Positions 16,580 to 25,291 of a DNA stretch of 64,000 nt are shown piece by piece. The notes beneath the pieces were generated by a model. It did no database searches. It was not told the origin of the DNA and saw only the letters and a program-made list of their open reading frames with translations. Position numbers and translations under genes: made by a program. Source of the stretch: Streptomyces nymphaeiformis (GTDB taxonomy: Bacteria > Actinomycetota > Actinomycetes > Streptomycetales > Streptomycetaceae); contig NZ_JACHJY010000001.1 in NCBI RefSeq assembly GCF_014203895.1, forward strand, positions 1,240,001 to 1,304,000, in the 5' to 3' direction. How positions within the stretch are numbered: position 1 is the stretch's first letter; every line of letters begins with the position of its first letter.

Positions 16580-18028
16580 TCACTTCAGCGCCGCCTCCAT
16601 CATCTTCTGCGCCACCGGCGCCGCCAGGCCGTTGCCGCTGACCTCGGAGCGGGCGGCGCCCGAGTCCTCGATCATGACCGCGACGGCGACCTGCTTCCCG
16701 GTCGAGGAGTCCTTCGCGTAGGAGGTGAACCAGGCGTACGGCGTCTTGCTGTTGTTCTCGCCGTGCTGCGCGGTGCCGGTCTTGCCGCCGACCTCGGCGC
16801 CGTCCACGGCCGCGTTGGTGCCCGTGCCCTTCTCCACCACGGTCACCATCGCGCTCCGCAGCTGCTCCGCCGTCCTGGAGGACACGATCCGCTCGGTGTC
16901 CCCGTCCTCGTACGAGGTCAGCGCGTCGCCGTCGGAGTCGACGACCTCCGAGACCATGTGCGGGGCGGCGAGCAGGCCGTCGTTGGCGATCGCGGCCGAC
17001 ACCATCGCCATCTGGAGCGGGGTGGCCGTCACGTCGAACTGGCCGATGCCGGTGAGCGCGGTCTGCGCCTCGTCCATGCCGGAGGGGTACACGCTCGCGT
17101 AGGCGCGGACCGGGACGTCGAGCTCGGCGTCGTTGAAGCCGAACTTCTCCGCCATCGCCTTCACCTTGTCCTGCCCCAGGTCGGCGGCCATCTTGGCGAA
17201 GACGTTGTTGCAGGAGTACTGGAGCGCGGTGCGGATCGTGGCGTTCTCGCAGGGCGCGGAGGCGTTCTCGTTCCTCAGCACGGTCCGGGTGCCCGGCAGG
17301 GTGTACGGGTCGGGGCTCTGCGTCGCCGTGTCGACGGAGCCGTACAGGCCGTCCTCCAGGGCGGCGGCCGCGACGACCAGCTTGAAGGTGGAGCCGGGCG
17401 GGAGCGGCTGCCGGAGCGCGCGGTTCACCAGCGGCTTGTCCTCGTCGGCCGTCAGCCGCTTCCAGACGTCGCCGTCGTTCGTCCCGGAGATCTTCGACGG
17501 GTCGTACGACGGGGTGGAGACCATGGCGAGGATCCGGCCGGTCGCCGGGTCGACGGCGACCGCCGCGCCCTTCGTGTCGCCGAGCGCCCGGTAGGCGGCC
17601 TTCTGCACGTCCGGGTCGATCGTCGTGACGACCGTCCCCGGCTCCTGCTGCTTGCGGGTGACCGCGTCCACGGGGTTCTTCAGCCGGTCGTCGGTGCCGT
17701 CGAGGACCTTGGAGTAGATGCCCTCCAGCTGGGTGGCGCCGTACGCCTGCGAGCTGTAGCCGGTGACCGCCGCGTACAGGTCGCCGTCCGTGTACGTCCG
17801 CTTGTACGCGAGGTCCGATCCCTCCGTCCTCTTCGAGCCGGTGACCGGGGAGCCGGCCACGACGATGTTCCCGAGCGGCTGCGCGTACTGCGCGATGGTC
17901 TTCCGCCGGTTCTTCGAGTCGTCCGCGAGCGCCTTGCCTTCGTACGCCTGCACCCAGGTGGCCCGCCCGAGCAGGGCGAGCACCAGGATCAGGACGAAGA
18001 CCGACGTGTGCCTGATCGTCTTGTTCAT
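16580..18028 (-). CDS. pbpA: Class B penicillin-binding protein (PbpA/FtsI-like transpeptidase)
   Basis: This 482-residue D,D-transpeptidase cross-links peptidoglycan outside the membrane. It has an N-terminal membrane anchor (about residues 8-27, FVLILVLALLGRATWVQA), a dimerisation-like N-domain, and a transpeptidase domain with all three active-site motifs: STFK (Ser213), SCN (Ser272) and KTG (Lys415, GGKTGTAQ). Its length fits the short actinobacterial PbpA type. No RodA/FtsW partner gene is adjacent. The gene is divergent from a membrane-anchored protein gene, with 141 bases between starts. Confidence 0.95.
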   Translation of the reverse strand: MNKTIRHTSVFVLILVLALLGRATWVQAYEGKALADDSKNRRKTIAQYAQPLGNIVVAGSPVTGSKRTEGSDLAYKRTYTDGDLYAAVTGYSSQAYGATQLEGIYSKVLDGTDDRLKNPVDAVTRKQQEPGTVVTTIDPDVQKAAYRALGDTKGAAVAVDPATGRILAMVSTPSYDPSKISGTNDGDVWKRLTADEDKPLVNRALRQPLPPGSTFKLVVAAAALEDGLYGSVDTATQSPDPYTLPGTRTVLRNENASAPCENATIRTALQYSCNNVFAKMAADLGQDKVKAMAEKFGFNDAELDVPVRAYASVYPSGMDEAQTALTGIGQFDVTATPLQMAMVSAAIANDGLLAAPHMVSEVVDSDGDALTSYEDGDTERIVSSRTAEQLRSAMVTVVEKGTGTNAAVDGAEVGGKTGTAQHGENNSKTPYAWFTSYAKDSSTGKQVAVAVMIEDSGAARSEVSGNGLAAPVAQKMMEAALK

Positions 18029-18169
18029 CGCACTGGTGGGGACGAACGGACCGGTGCCCGCCGTTCCGGATGTGTCCCGTTTCTCAGCGAACCTTCATGT
18101 CGGTGCCGCGTGCGATCATGCCCGGAGCCCCGGGGGAGGGGCCTGAGACGTACGAGGCGGGGAGCCGGC

Positions 18170-19240
18170 GTGGCGGGTGTGGGCGGGGAGCGGGACGGTT
18201 CGGGTCGGTCCGTGCCGGACGAGGTGTGGCAGGAGTTCCTGCGGACCTCCGGCGAGGGCGCGGGCGCCGCGCCGAAGGAGCCGTCCGCGCGGGAACGCGC
18301 GGTCGCGGAGCCGACGCCGTGGCGCGCGCACACGCCCGGACGGCCCCGGCGGAGCTCCCGGCGGGGCTGGTACGTGGCGGGGTTCCTGGCCGCCCTCGTG
18401 CTGCTCGTCGTGGCCCTGGACCCGGGCGGCGTCGTCGGCTGGTCCGGCGACGGTGACCCCGACCCGAAGCCCCTCGCGCAGGAGTCGGCACGACCGGAGC
18501 AGGCGCCTCCCGCCGAGCCCGGCGGGCGCGCCACCCTCGCCGAACCCTTCCGGGGCTCCCCGGCGGCGCGCTGGGCGAACGGCACGGCCGGCATCCACAT
18601 GCCCGCCGCCGAGGCGACCGGCTGGATGACGAAGGCGGAGGTGGAGCGCGCCCTCGCGCGGACCCGCGACTTCCTCGCCGCGTCCGGCCTGGACCCGGCG
18701 GTGCTCCGCGGCGGACACCCGGACAGGGCGATCGCCCTGATGAACCCGCACCAGCAGGACGTCCACACCTTCGTGACGACCTCGCTGCGCACCCCCGGCA
18801 AGGACAACGACCCGCTGCTCCTCTTCAGCCGCTTCGACCCGGCGCAGGCGAGGCCCGTCGGGGACGTGGTGAAGACCCGCGGCCGGATCTCCTACCGGGA
18901 GGGCCGTCGCGGGGCCCTGGAGGTGACCGCCGACGTCACGTACGTGTACCCGGTCGCACCGGCCGGCGGCGGCGACGAGGTCGTCCGGGTGATCGTGCGC
19001 CGGGAGACCGTCGTGAGCTGGGACGACCCGTCGAAGGTGATCACCGAGGCGGGGACCTTCAGCCTCGTGTCCTACAAGACGGACATGACGAACGGCGGAT
19101 GTGACAACGTGACGGGCTATTTCCGGCCGGAGTTCGGCGGGGGTGGCGCCGGGGGCGACGGCGAGACGGTCGACCCGTACGACCGCACGGGTCCGGTCGG
19201 GGAGGGGCGGGGCGGCTGCGGGGTCGCCACGCGGTCGTGA
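18170..19240 (+). CDS. Membrane-anchored extracytoplasmic protein, function unknown
   Basis: This 356-residue protein has a cytoplasmic N-terminus of about 65 residues and one transmembrane helix (about 66-85, WYVAGFLAALVLLVVAL). An outer domain of about 250 residues includes GTAGIHMPAAEATGWMTKAE and VVRVIVRRETVVSWDDP, and the tail is rich in Gly and Asp. I recognise it as a conserved Streptomyces type but know no function. GTG 18170 follows GCGGGGAG with 5-base spacing. It is divergent from the penicillin-binding protein gene, which hints at a cell-envelope role. Confidence 0.8.
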   Translation: MAGVGGERDGSGRSVPDEVWQEFLRTSGEGAGAAPKEPSARERAVAEPTPWRAHTPGRPRRSSRRGWYVAGFLAALVLLVVALDPGGVVGWSGDGDPDPKPLAQESARPEQAPPAEPGGRATLAEPFRGSPAARWANGTAGIHMPAAEATGWMTKAEVERALARTRDFLAASGLDPAVLRGGHPDRAIALMNPHQQDVHTFVTTSLRTPGKDNDPLLLFSRFDPAQARPVGDVVKTRGRISYREGRRGALEVTADVTYVYPVAPAGGGDEVVRVIVRRETVVSWDDPSKVITEAGTFSLVSYKTDMTNGGCDNVTGYFRPEFGGGGAGGDGETVDPYDRTGPVGEGRGGCGVATRS

Positions 19241-19256
19241 GGCGGCGGGCCGCCGC

Positions 19257-19919
19257 TCAGCCCGTTCTCACGAACCCCGACTCGTACGCCAGGATCACCG
19301 CCTGCGTCCGGTCCCGCGCGCCCAGTTTCGACAGGACCGCCGCCACGTGGGTCTTCACCGTCGCCGGGCCGACGCCGATCCGCGTGGCGATCTCCGCGTT
19401 CGTGAGGCCCGTCGCGATCAGGCGGAGCACCTCCGCCTCCCGTTCGGTGAGCCGCGAGGCCCAGGGCGGTGCGGCCGGGGGCCGGTGGCGGGCGTGTTCG
19501 GCGGCCAGGCCCCGCACCGCCGCCGGGTACAGGAGCGAGTCGCCGCGCGCCACCAGGCGGACCGCGCTCACCAGTTCCTCCGCCGCCGCCCGCTTCAGCA
19601 GGAAGCCGGCCGCGCCGACCCGTAGGGCGTCGTACACGTAGGAGTCGTTCTCGAAGGTGGTCACCACCACGATCCGCGGCGGCTCCGCCAAGCCCGCGAG
19701 GATCTGCTCCGTCGCCCGGATCCCGTCGATCTCCGGCATCCGCACGTCCATGAGGACGACGTCCGGCCGCTCCGTCCGCACCACCGACACCGCCTCGGCG
19801 CCCGTGGACGCCTCGCCGACGACCTTCAGGTCGGGCTCCGCGTCCAGGATGACCCGCAGGGCCGTCCTGACCATCCGCTCGTCGTCGGCGAGGACGATCC
19901 TGATCGCCGCCGCGCTCAC
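19257..19919 (-). CDS. LuxR/NarL family response regulator
   Basis: This 220-residue protein has a receiver domain (about 5-120) with acidic DDE, the phospho-acceptor Asp in VVLMDVRMPEIDG and the conserved Lys in FLLKRAA. The LuxR-type DNA-binding domain (about 150-215) has LTEREAEVLRLIATGLTNAE. It is the partner of the histidine kinase encoded immediately upstream. The GTG start overlaps the kinase stop (GTGA). It probably controls this operon or envelope/stress genes; no target site is evident. Confidence 0.95.
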   Translation of the reverse strand: MSAAAIRIVLADDERMVRTALRVILDAEPDLKVVGEASTGAEAVSVVRTERPDVVLMDVRMPEIDGIRATEQILAGLAEPPRIVVVTTFENDSYVYDALRVGAAGFLLKRAAAEELVSAVRLVARGDSLLYPAAVRGLAAEHARHRPPAAPPWASRLTEREAEVLRLIATGLTNAEIATRIGVGPATVKTHVAAVLSKLGARDRTQAVILAYESGFVRTG

Positions 19920-21151
19920 CGCGGGATCCTGACCGCGAGGCGCCACACCGCACCGGCCGGACCGGCGGAGGCCGTGCCGCCGAGGAGCCGGGTCCGCTCG
20001 GCGATCCCGCGCAGGCCGCGCCCGCCGTCGGGCCGGGTGACCGGGGGCCGGTCGGGCAGGGGGTTCTCCATGGTGATCTCCAATTCCTCGGTACGGGCGT
20101 CGAGCCGTACGGTGACGGGCGCGCCGCCCGCGTGCCGGGCCGCGTTCGTCAGCCCTTCCTGGACGATCCGGTACGCCTCCCGCGACAGCGTCTCCGGTAC
20201 GGAGCCCAGGGCGCCGTCCACCGTCAGCGCGACCCGCGGCCCCGCGCCCCGCACGAGGGCCTCCAGGGCGTCGAGCCCCGGTCCCGGACCCTGCTCGGGT
20301 GTGCCGTCGTTCCTCAACAGGCCGAGGACCCAGTCCAGTTCGCCGACCGTGCGCCGGGTGGTGTCCTCGATCGCGGTCAGCGCCTCCCGTACGAACTCCA
20401 GGTCGGCCCGGTCGCCGTCCAGGACCCGGCGGGCGGCGCCCGCCTGGAGGGTGACCGCGCTGAGGGCGTGGCCGACGGAGTCGTGCAGTTCGCGGGCGAG
20501 CCGGTTGCGGGACTCGGCCTCGGCGGCGCGCCGTTCGGCCGCCGCGAGCCGGTCCGCCGGACTCGGGCCGAGCAGCAGCGGCGCCTGCCGGGCGAGCAGC
20601 GCCCCGGTCGCGGCGGCGACGGCGGCGAGGGCGAGCAGCATGAGCAGCCCGGCCGGGAGCCCCGCCCAGACCCACGCGGGCCGGTCGAGCCCCCAGATCC
20701 GCCCGAGTTCGGACTCCCGGAGCCCCGGCGAGAACGGCAGCGCCATCACCGACACCGCGAACGGCGGCAGCGCGAGCGTCGCCCCGCTGACCAGCGCCCC
20801 GGCGCCCAGGTGCAGGGTGAACCATCCGGCCGTCCTGGCCCTGGCCCGCGGGCCGCGCGCCGGGCCGTCCGCGAACCGGTCGGCCGGCACCCCGCACAGC
20901 GCCCGCGCCGCCGCCACCGACATCGGCCGGGCCAGCGGGAAGAGCGCGATGAGCGCGGCGAGCGGCAGCCCCGCCGCGTACGCCCCGAACTGCGCCCCGA
21001 GGCTGCCGCCGAACGGGCCGCCGCCGTCGAGGAACGGCCCCAGGACGACGGTGCCGACCAGCCAGAAGGGCATGAACAGCGCGCCGCCCAGGATCAGATG
21101 GAGCCACCGCAGCCTGGCCCGCTGCCCGAAGAGGGCGGTCGCCGGTCTCAC
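19916..21151 (-). CDS. Two-component sensor histidine kinase (HisKA_3 type)
   Basis: This 411-residue membrane kinase has about five N-terminal transmembrane helices. The dimerisation box SRNRLARELHDSVGHALSAV contains the phosphorylated His, and the ATPase domain has EGLTNAARHAGG and GGRGLRGIAERTRLLGG. It transfers phosphate to the downstream response regulator. GTG 21151 overlaps the stop of the upstream membrane-protein gene (GTGA), so three genes form one overlapping operon. No extracellular sensor domain is present, so the signal may be sensed within the membrane. Confidence 0.92.
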   Translation of the reverse strand: MRPATALFGQRARLRWLHLILGGALFMPFWLVGTVVLGPFLDGGGPFGGSLGAQFGAYAAGLPLAALIALFPLARPMSVAAARALCGVPADRFADGPARGPRARARTAGWFTLHLGAGALVSGATLALPPFAVSVMALPFSPGLRESELGRIWGLDRPAWVWAGLPAGLLMLLALAAVAAATGALLARQAPLLLGPSPADRLAAAERRAAEAESRNRLARELHDSVGHALSAVTLQAGAARRVLDGDRADLEFVREALTAIEDTTRRTVGELDWVLGLLRNDGTPEQGPGPGLDALEALVRGAGPRVALTVDGALGSVPETLSREAYRIVQEGLTNAARHAGGAPVTVRLDARTEELEITMENPLPDRPPVTRPDGGRGLRGIAERTRLLGGTASAGPAGAVWRLAVRIPR

Positions 21152-22161
21152 GCCCCGGCGCTCCGGCGCCGCAGGGCCGTGCTGTTCCTCAGAAAAGCTG
21201 CCACGCACGCGGCGAGCAGGAACCCGGTGATCATGTCGCCAGCGTAGGACAGCTGTACGAGCCCGGAGACGCGCTTCGTCGGATCCGACTCCGGCATCAG
21301 CGCGACGAGCGACATGTAGGCGCCCCAGGCCCCGACGGCCGCCGGGGCCGTCCAGGCCAGGGCGAGCGTGGTGCGGACCCGGAGCCGGGCCGGCCGGCGC
21401 AGGACCAGGAGGAGGGTGAGGGCGACGGCGACGAGGACGAAGCCGAACCGCTCGGCCTCCAGGACGTGGAAGTCGGCGTCGCGTTCGGCGATGCGCCGGG
21501 CGGACAGGCCCGTGGTCGCGCCGGCCGCCCACAGCAGGTGGAGCGCGGCGGGCAGCAGCGCGACGACCGAGCCGGCCACGGCGAGGACCCGCGAGCCCGG
21601 CCCGGACGTGCCGGCGGGCAGCTCGCCGAGGCGGCCCTGCCACAGGTGGCCCCAGCGGTCCCGGGCGTACAGGACGAAGAGCGAGCCGAGGGCGAGGCCC
21701 TGGAGGATGAACCCGCCGTAGACCACGCCGAAGACCCAGTCGTCCAGGAAGGGTTCGCCGGGGGCCGCGGCCTTGTCGTCGCCGGCGAGGAGGCGGACCG
21801 CGAGCTGCGCCGGGTAGCCGGTCATGATCGGGGCGAGCAGCCCCGTCGCCGCCCACATGGGGAGGGCGAGGAGCCAGGCGGGGAACCGCCGGCCCCAGGC
21901 CTGGGTGAGGAGCAGGGCGAGGACGACGACGAGGACGTCGGCGACGACGGTGGCCGAGTTGGCGATCACCATCATCCGCCGGTGCTCCAGGAGCACGCTC
22001 CCGGCCGGGATGCCGATCTCACTGCCCGCCACCCAGGCGACCTTGAGCGAGACGTACGGGAGGCAGGCGAGGATCGCGAGGGCGCGCAGCGCCCGGCGGG
22101 CGGCGCTCGGGCGGTGGCCGGCGGCGGGTGCCGGGGCGGGCGGGTGCACGGTCTGTGTCAT
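21148..22161 (-). CDS. Polytopic membrane protein, operon leader of a two-component system
   Basis: This 337-residue protein has about eight to nine predicted helices (for example MVIANSATVVADVLVVVLAL, VLAVAGSVVALLPAALHLLW, FGFVLVAVALTLLLVL). I recognise no catalytic motif. Its overlap with the histidine-kinase gene suggests it is an accessory sensor or transporter for that system. The start ATG 22161 is followed by a Pro/Ala-rich cytoplasmic segment. Upstream in-frame codons were rejected because they would run into the divergent cupin promoter. Confidence 0.8.
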   Translation of the reverse strand: MTQTVHPPAPAPAAGHRPSAARRALRALAILACLPYVSLKVAWVAGSEIGIPAGSVLLEHRRMMVIANSATVVADVLVVVLALLLTQAWGRRFPAWLLALPMWAATGLLAPIMTGYPAQLAVRLLAGDDKAAAPGEPFLDDWVFGVVYGGFILQGLALGSLFVLYARDRWGHLWQGRLGELPAGTSGPGSRVLAVAGSVVALLPAALHLLWAAGATTGLSARRIAERDADFHVLEAERFGFVLVAVALTLLLVLRRPARLRVRTTLALAWTAPAAVGAWGAYMSLVALMPESDPTKRVSGLVQLSYAGDMITGFLLAACVAAFLRNSTALRRRSAGA

Positions 22162-22290
22162 GGCTCCACGCTCCCGCGCGGCCCCGGGCGGCCACCTCCT
22201 GCCGAGCGGTGAACCGCCTCCGCCGCACGGGGGAGGGGCCCTCCTCCCCGCCGTCGCCCGAACCGGAATTGACCCATGTTCTCGGTGATC

Positions 22291-22328
22291 GATTGGCCCT
22301 GTGCTGTGGGGCAATCGCTCTCTACAGT
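22291..22328 (+). promoter_or_regulatory. Imperfect dyad and -10 element before cupin gene
   Basis: GATTGGCCC (22291-22299) and GGGGCAATC (22308-22316) form a dyad with 8 of 9 matching pairs and an 8-base spacer. TACAGT at 22323-22328 is a plausible -10 box whose transcription start would fall at the ATG at 22336, giving a leaderless mRNA. No Shine-Dalgarno sequence is visible. The dyad is in the -35 zone and could be an operator. Confidence 0.4.
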
Positions 22329-22335
22329 AGTGATC

Positions 22336-22833
22336 ATGAACGAGATCGAGACCTTCGCCCCGCTCCTCACCCGCGCCGCCTCCGCCGAGACCACCGCCGA
22401 CCCGAGCAGCGTGATGACCCTCCTCGCGGACTCCGACACCACCGGAGGCCGGCTCACCAGCTACCGCTCCTCGTTCGCGAAGGGCGCGGTCGGCGCCCCG
22501 GCGCACTTCCACACCAAGGCCTCGGAGATGTTCTTCGTGCTCGGTGGCTCGCTCCAGGTCCTGGTCGGCGAGGAGCTGACCGTCCTGGAGGAGGGCGACT
22601 TCCTCCTCGTCCCCCCGCACACCCCGCACGCCTTCGCCGCGGCGCCCGGCGCCGAGGCCGACGTCCTCTTCGTCTTCACGCCCGGCATGGCCCGCTTCGA
22701 CTACCTGCGCCTCCTCGGCCGCGTCATGCGGGGCGAGGCGAGCTTCGAGGAGATCAAGGCCTCCTCCGAGCAGTACGACAACCACTACGTCGAGAGCCCG
22801 GTCTGGCAGAAGGCCCTCGCCGACCGCGCGTGA
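22336..22833 (+). CDS. Cupin domain protein
   Basis: This 165-residue protein is a single cupin with the two conserved motifs: GAPAHFHTKASEMFFVLGGS (metal-binding H-x-H and E) and LVPPHTPHAF (second His). Such small cupins include quercetinase-like dioxygenases and isomerases, and the substrate is not deducible. It is monocistronic and divergent from the membrane-protein operon. The end of the gene is duplicated: the 16 bases spanning the TGA stop (22819-22834) are repeated exactly at 22835-22850. Confidence 0.88.
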   Translation: MNEIETFAPLLTRAASAETTADPSSVMTLLADSDTTGGRLTSYRSSFAKGAVGAPAHFHTKASEMFFVLGGSLQVLVGEELTVLEEGDFLLVPPHTPHAFAAAPGAEADVLFVFTPGMARFDYLRLLGRVMRGEASFEEIKASSEQYDNHYVESPVWQKALADRA

Positions 22834-22857
22834 GGCCGACCGCGCGTGAGGCCGACC
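22819..22857. repeat. 16-bp tandem repeat spanning cupin stop codon
   Basis: GCCGACCGCGCGTGAG occurs at 22819-22834 and 22835-22850, followed by a 7-base partial third copy. The first copy holds the last codons and stop of the cupin gene. The duplicate is untranslated sequence after the stop. Confidence 0.9.
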
Positions 22858-22873
22858 CTGCGCGAACGGGTGG

Positions 22874-23644
22874 TCAGAGGCGGCGGGTCGCCAGGGTCAG
22901 CCGGTCCCGCGCGTCGAACAGCGCGTCCTTGATCATCTGCTCGTGGGCCGGAGTGAGCCGCGCCACCGGCACCGAGCAGCTGATCGCGTCCCGCGCCGGG
23001 GTCCGGTAGGGGATCGCGACGCCGAAGCAGCGCAGCCCCAGGGTGTTCTCCTCGCGGTCCACCGCGTAGCCCTGCTCGCGGACGGCGTGCAGCTCCTCGA
23101 TGAGCTTCTCGCGGTCGGTGATCGTGTGCTCGGTCAGCGCCGGGAGCACCTCCGGGAGCAGCTTGCGCACCTGCTCGTCGCCGTGGGTGGCGAGCAGCGC
23201 CTTGCCCAGCGCGGTCGAGTGCGCGGGCAGCCGGCGCCCGACCCGGGTGAACGGCCGCAGATAGTGCTGGGACTGGCGGGTCGCCAGGTAGACGACGTTG
23301 GTGCCGTCGAGCCGCGCCAGGTGGATGGTCTCGGTGGTGTCGTCGGAGAGCCGGTCGAGGGTGGGCCGGGAGACGGCCACCACCTCGTCGCCGTCGATGT
23401 ACGAGGTGCCGACGAGCAGCGCCCGCACCCCGATCCCGTACCGCGTGCCCGTCGCGTCCGTCTCCACCCAGCCGAGGTCGACCAGGGTGCGCAGCAGCAT
23501 GTAGAGGCTGGACTTGGGGTAGCCGACGGCCTCCTGGACGGTGGCGAGCGAGTGCATCCCGGGGCGTCCCGCGAAGTACTCGAGCAGCTCCACGGTCCGC
23601 ACCGCGGACTTCACCTGTGCCCCACCCGCGTCGGCAGTCGCCAC
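22874..23644 (-). CDS. IclR family transcriptional regulator
   Basis: This 256-residue protein has an N-terminal winged helix (about 10-70: SAVRTVELLEYFAGRPGMHS, YPKSSLYMLLRTLVDLGWVE) and an IclR effector domain (about 85-250). The effector domain contains GRRLPAHSTALGKALLA, GYAVDREENTLGLRCFGVAI and the conserved CSVPVARLTP. The protein probably regulates the divergent semialdehyde dehydrogenase in response to a sugar acid. GTG 23644 is chosen because AAGGGG precedes it and the helix-turn-helix begins soon after; ATG 23737 would extend into the regulatory region. Two tandem dyads (23745-23779) lie between the genes. Confidence 0.92.
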   Translation of the reverse strand: MATADAGGAQVKSAVRTVELLEYFAGRPGMHSLATVQEAVGYPKSSLYMLLRTLVDLGWVETDATGTRYGIGVRALLVGTSYIDGDEVVAVSRPTLDRLSDDTTETIHLARLDGTNVVYLATRQSQHYLRPFTRVGRRLPAHSTALGKALLATHGDEQVRKLLPEVLPALTEHTITDREKLIEELHAVREQGYAVDREENTLGLRCFGVAIPYRTPARDAISCSVPVARLTPAHEQMIKDALFDARDRLTLATRRL

Positions 23645-23744
23645 GCCCCCACCCCTTTTCCGTTGTCCGGCCGCCCACCGGCCGCCGGCCGGACGGGGCC
23701 CTTGTGGAGACGGCCGGGCCGTCAATAGAGTCCCCACCAGACGC

Positions 23745-23779
23745 GTTCATCTACAGGAACTGCGTTCAGAATAGCGAAC
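23745..23779. promoter_or_regulatory. Two tandem GTTC-N8-GAAC dyads (probable IclR operator)
   Basis: GTTC-N8-GAAC occurs at 23745-23760 and again at 23764-23779, with centres 19 bases apart, just upstream of the aldehyde dehydrogenase start. IclR proteins often bind such repeated dyads as dimers of dimers. The position, overlapping or just before the ribosome binding site, suggests repression. Confidence 0.55.
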
Positions 23780-23791
23780 AGGGGCGTGGCG

Positions 23792-25285
23792 GTGGCGGCA
23801 GAACCAGTGTGGAGCGTGGACCCCCGGACGGGGAAGCCGCGCGAGCAGGTCGCGGTGGAGGCCACGGCCGAGGAGGTCGACCAGGCCGTCCGGGCCGCGC
23901 AGGCCACCCGTGAGGCCCTCGCCGACCGCGTGCCGCGGGCCGCCTTCCTCCGTACCGCCGCCGACCTCCTCGACGCCTCCGGCGAGCACGTCGTCGAGGC
24001 GGCCGACGCCGAGACCGCCCTGGGGCCCGTCCGCCTCACCGGTGAACTCGCCCGCACCACCGCCCAGTTGCGCGCCTTCGCGGACGTCGTCGAGGACGGC
24101 TCCTTCCTCGACGTCCGGATCGACCGGCCCGACCCCGGGGCGATCCCGCCCCGGCCCGACCTGCGCCGCTGGAAGATTCCGCTCGGCGTCGTCGCCGTCT
24201 ACGCCGCGAGCAACTTCCCGCTCGCCTTCTCCGTCCCCGGCGGGGACACCGCGAGCGCCCTCGCGGCCGGCTGCCCCGTGGTCGTCAAGGCCCACCCCGA
24301 CCACCCCGCCACCTCCGAGCTCTGCGCCTCCCTGCTGCGCCGGGCCGCCGCCAAGGCCGGACTCCCCGAGGACGTCGTCGTCCTCGTCCACGGCTTCGAC
24401 GCGGGCCTGGAGCTCGTCCGTCACCCGCTCGTCGCCGCGGCCGGATTCACCGGCTCGATCCGCGGCGGCCGGGCCCTCTTCGACGCGGCCGTCGCCCGTC
24501 CCGTCCCGATCCCCTTCCACGGCGAACTCGGCTCCCTCAACCCGGTCGTGGTCACCGAGGCCGCCGCCGCGGAGCGCGCCGAGGAGATCGGCGCCGGGCT
24601 CGCCGGGTCCATGACCCTGGGCGCCGGCCAGTTCTGCACCAAGCCCGGCCTCGTCCTCGCCCCCCGGGGAGCGGACGGCGACCGCTTCCTCGACGCCCTC
24701 ACCGCCGCCGTCAGCGAGACCGAACCGGCCGTCATGCTCGACCACCGGATGCGGGACGCCTTCGTCGCAGGCGTCGCCGAGCGCGCCGCGCTCGCCGGGG
24801 TGCACACCCCGGTCACCCCCGGCGCGGGCGGCGCCCACACCGTGAGCGCCGGAGTCCTCGCCGTCGACGCCGCCGCGCTCTCCGGCGACGGCCACCGCCT
24901 CCTCCTGGAGGAGTGCTTCGGACCGGTCACCGTCGTCGCCCGCTACTCCACCCGCGAGGAGGTGACCGCCGTCCTCGGCCTGCTGCCGGGCAACCTCACG
25001 GCCGGCCTGCACATCGCCGAGGACGACGAGACGGCCGCCCCGCTGCTCGCCGAACTCACCCCGCTGGCCGGCCGCGTCCTCGTCAACGGCTGGCCCACCG
25101 GCGTCGCCGTCGCCCCCGCCCAGCACCACGGCGGCCCCTACCCGGCCACCACCTCCACCTCCACCTCGGTCGGCGCGACCGCGATCGAGCGCTGGCTGCG
25201 CCCGGTCACGTACCAGTCGACGCCCGACCACCTCCTCCCGCCGGAACTCCGCGACGGCAACCCGCTGGGAGTGCCGAGGCGCTGA
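23792..25285 (+). CDS. 2,5-dioxovalerate (ketoglutarate semialdehyde) dehydrogenase
   Basis: This protein of about 497 residues belongs to the aldehyde dehydrogenase superfamily. The catalytic Cys lies in GAGQFCTKPGLVLAP, the general base Glu in FHGELGSLNPVV, and the substrate/cofactor loop is YAASNFPLAFS. These segments and the C-terminal VAVAPAQHHGGPYPATT match the KGSADH group that oxidises alpha-ketoglutarate semialdehyde to 2-oxoglutarate, the last step of aldarate, arabinose and hydroxyproline breakdown. GTG 23792 is 7 bases from AGGGG; GTG 23786 is in frame but too close. No dehydratase genes are adjacent, so the upstream steps must be encoded elsewhere. Confidence 0.88.
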   Translation: MAAEPVWSVDPRTGKPREQVAVEATAEEVDQAVRAAQATREALADRVPRAAFLRTAADLLDASGEHVVEAADAETALGPVRLTGELARTTAQLRAFADVVEDGSFLDVRIDRPDPGAIPPRPDLRRWKIPLGVVAVYAASNFPLAFSVPGGDTASALAAGCPVVVKAHPDHPATSELCASLLRRAAAKAGLPEDVVVLVHGFDAGLELVRHPLVAAAGFTGSIRGGRALFDAAVARPVPIPFHGELGSLNPVVVTEAAAAERAEEIGAGLAGSMTLGAGQFCTKPGLVLAPRGADGDRFLDALTAAVSETEPAVMLDHRMRDAFVAGVAERAALAGVHTPVTPGAGGAHTVSAGVLAVDAAALSGDGHRLLLEECFGPVTVVARYSTREEVTAVLGLLPGNLTAGLHIAEDDETAAPLLAELTPLAGRVLVNGWPTGVAVAPAQHHGGPYPATTSTSTSVGATAIERWLRPVTYQSTPDHLLPPELRDGNPLGVPRR

Positions 25286-25291
25286 CACCCC

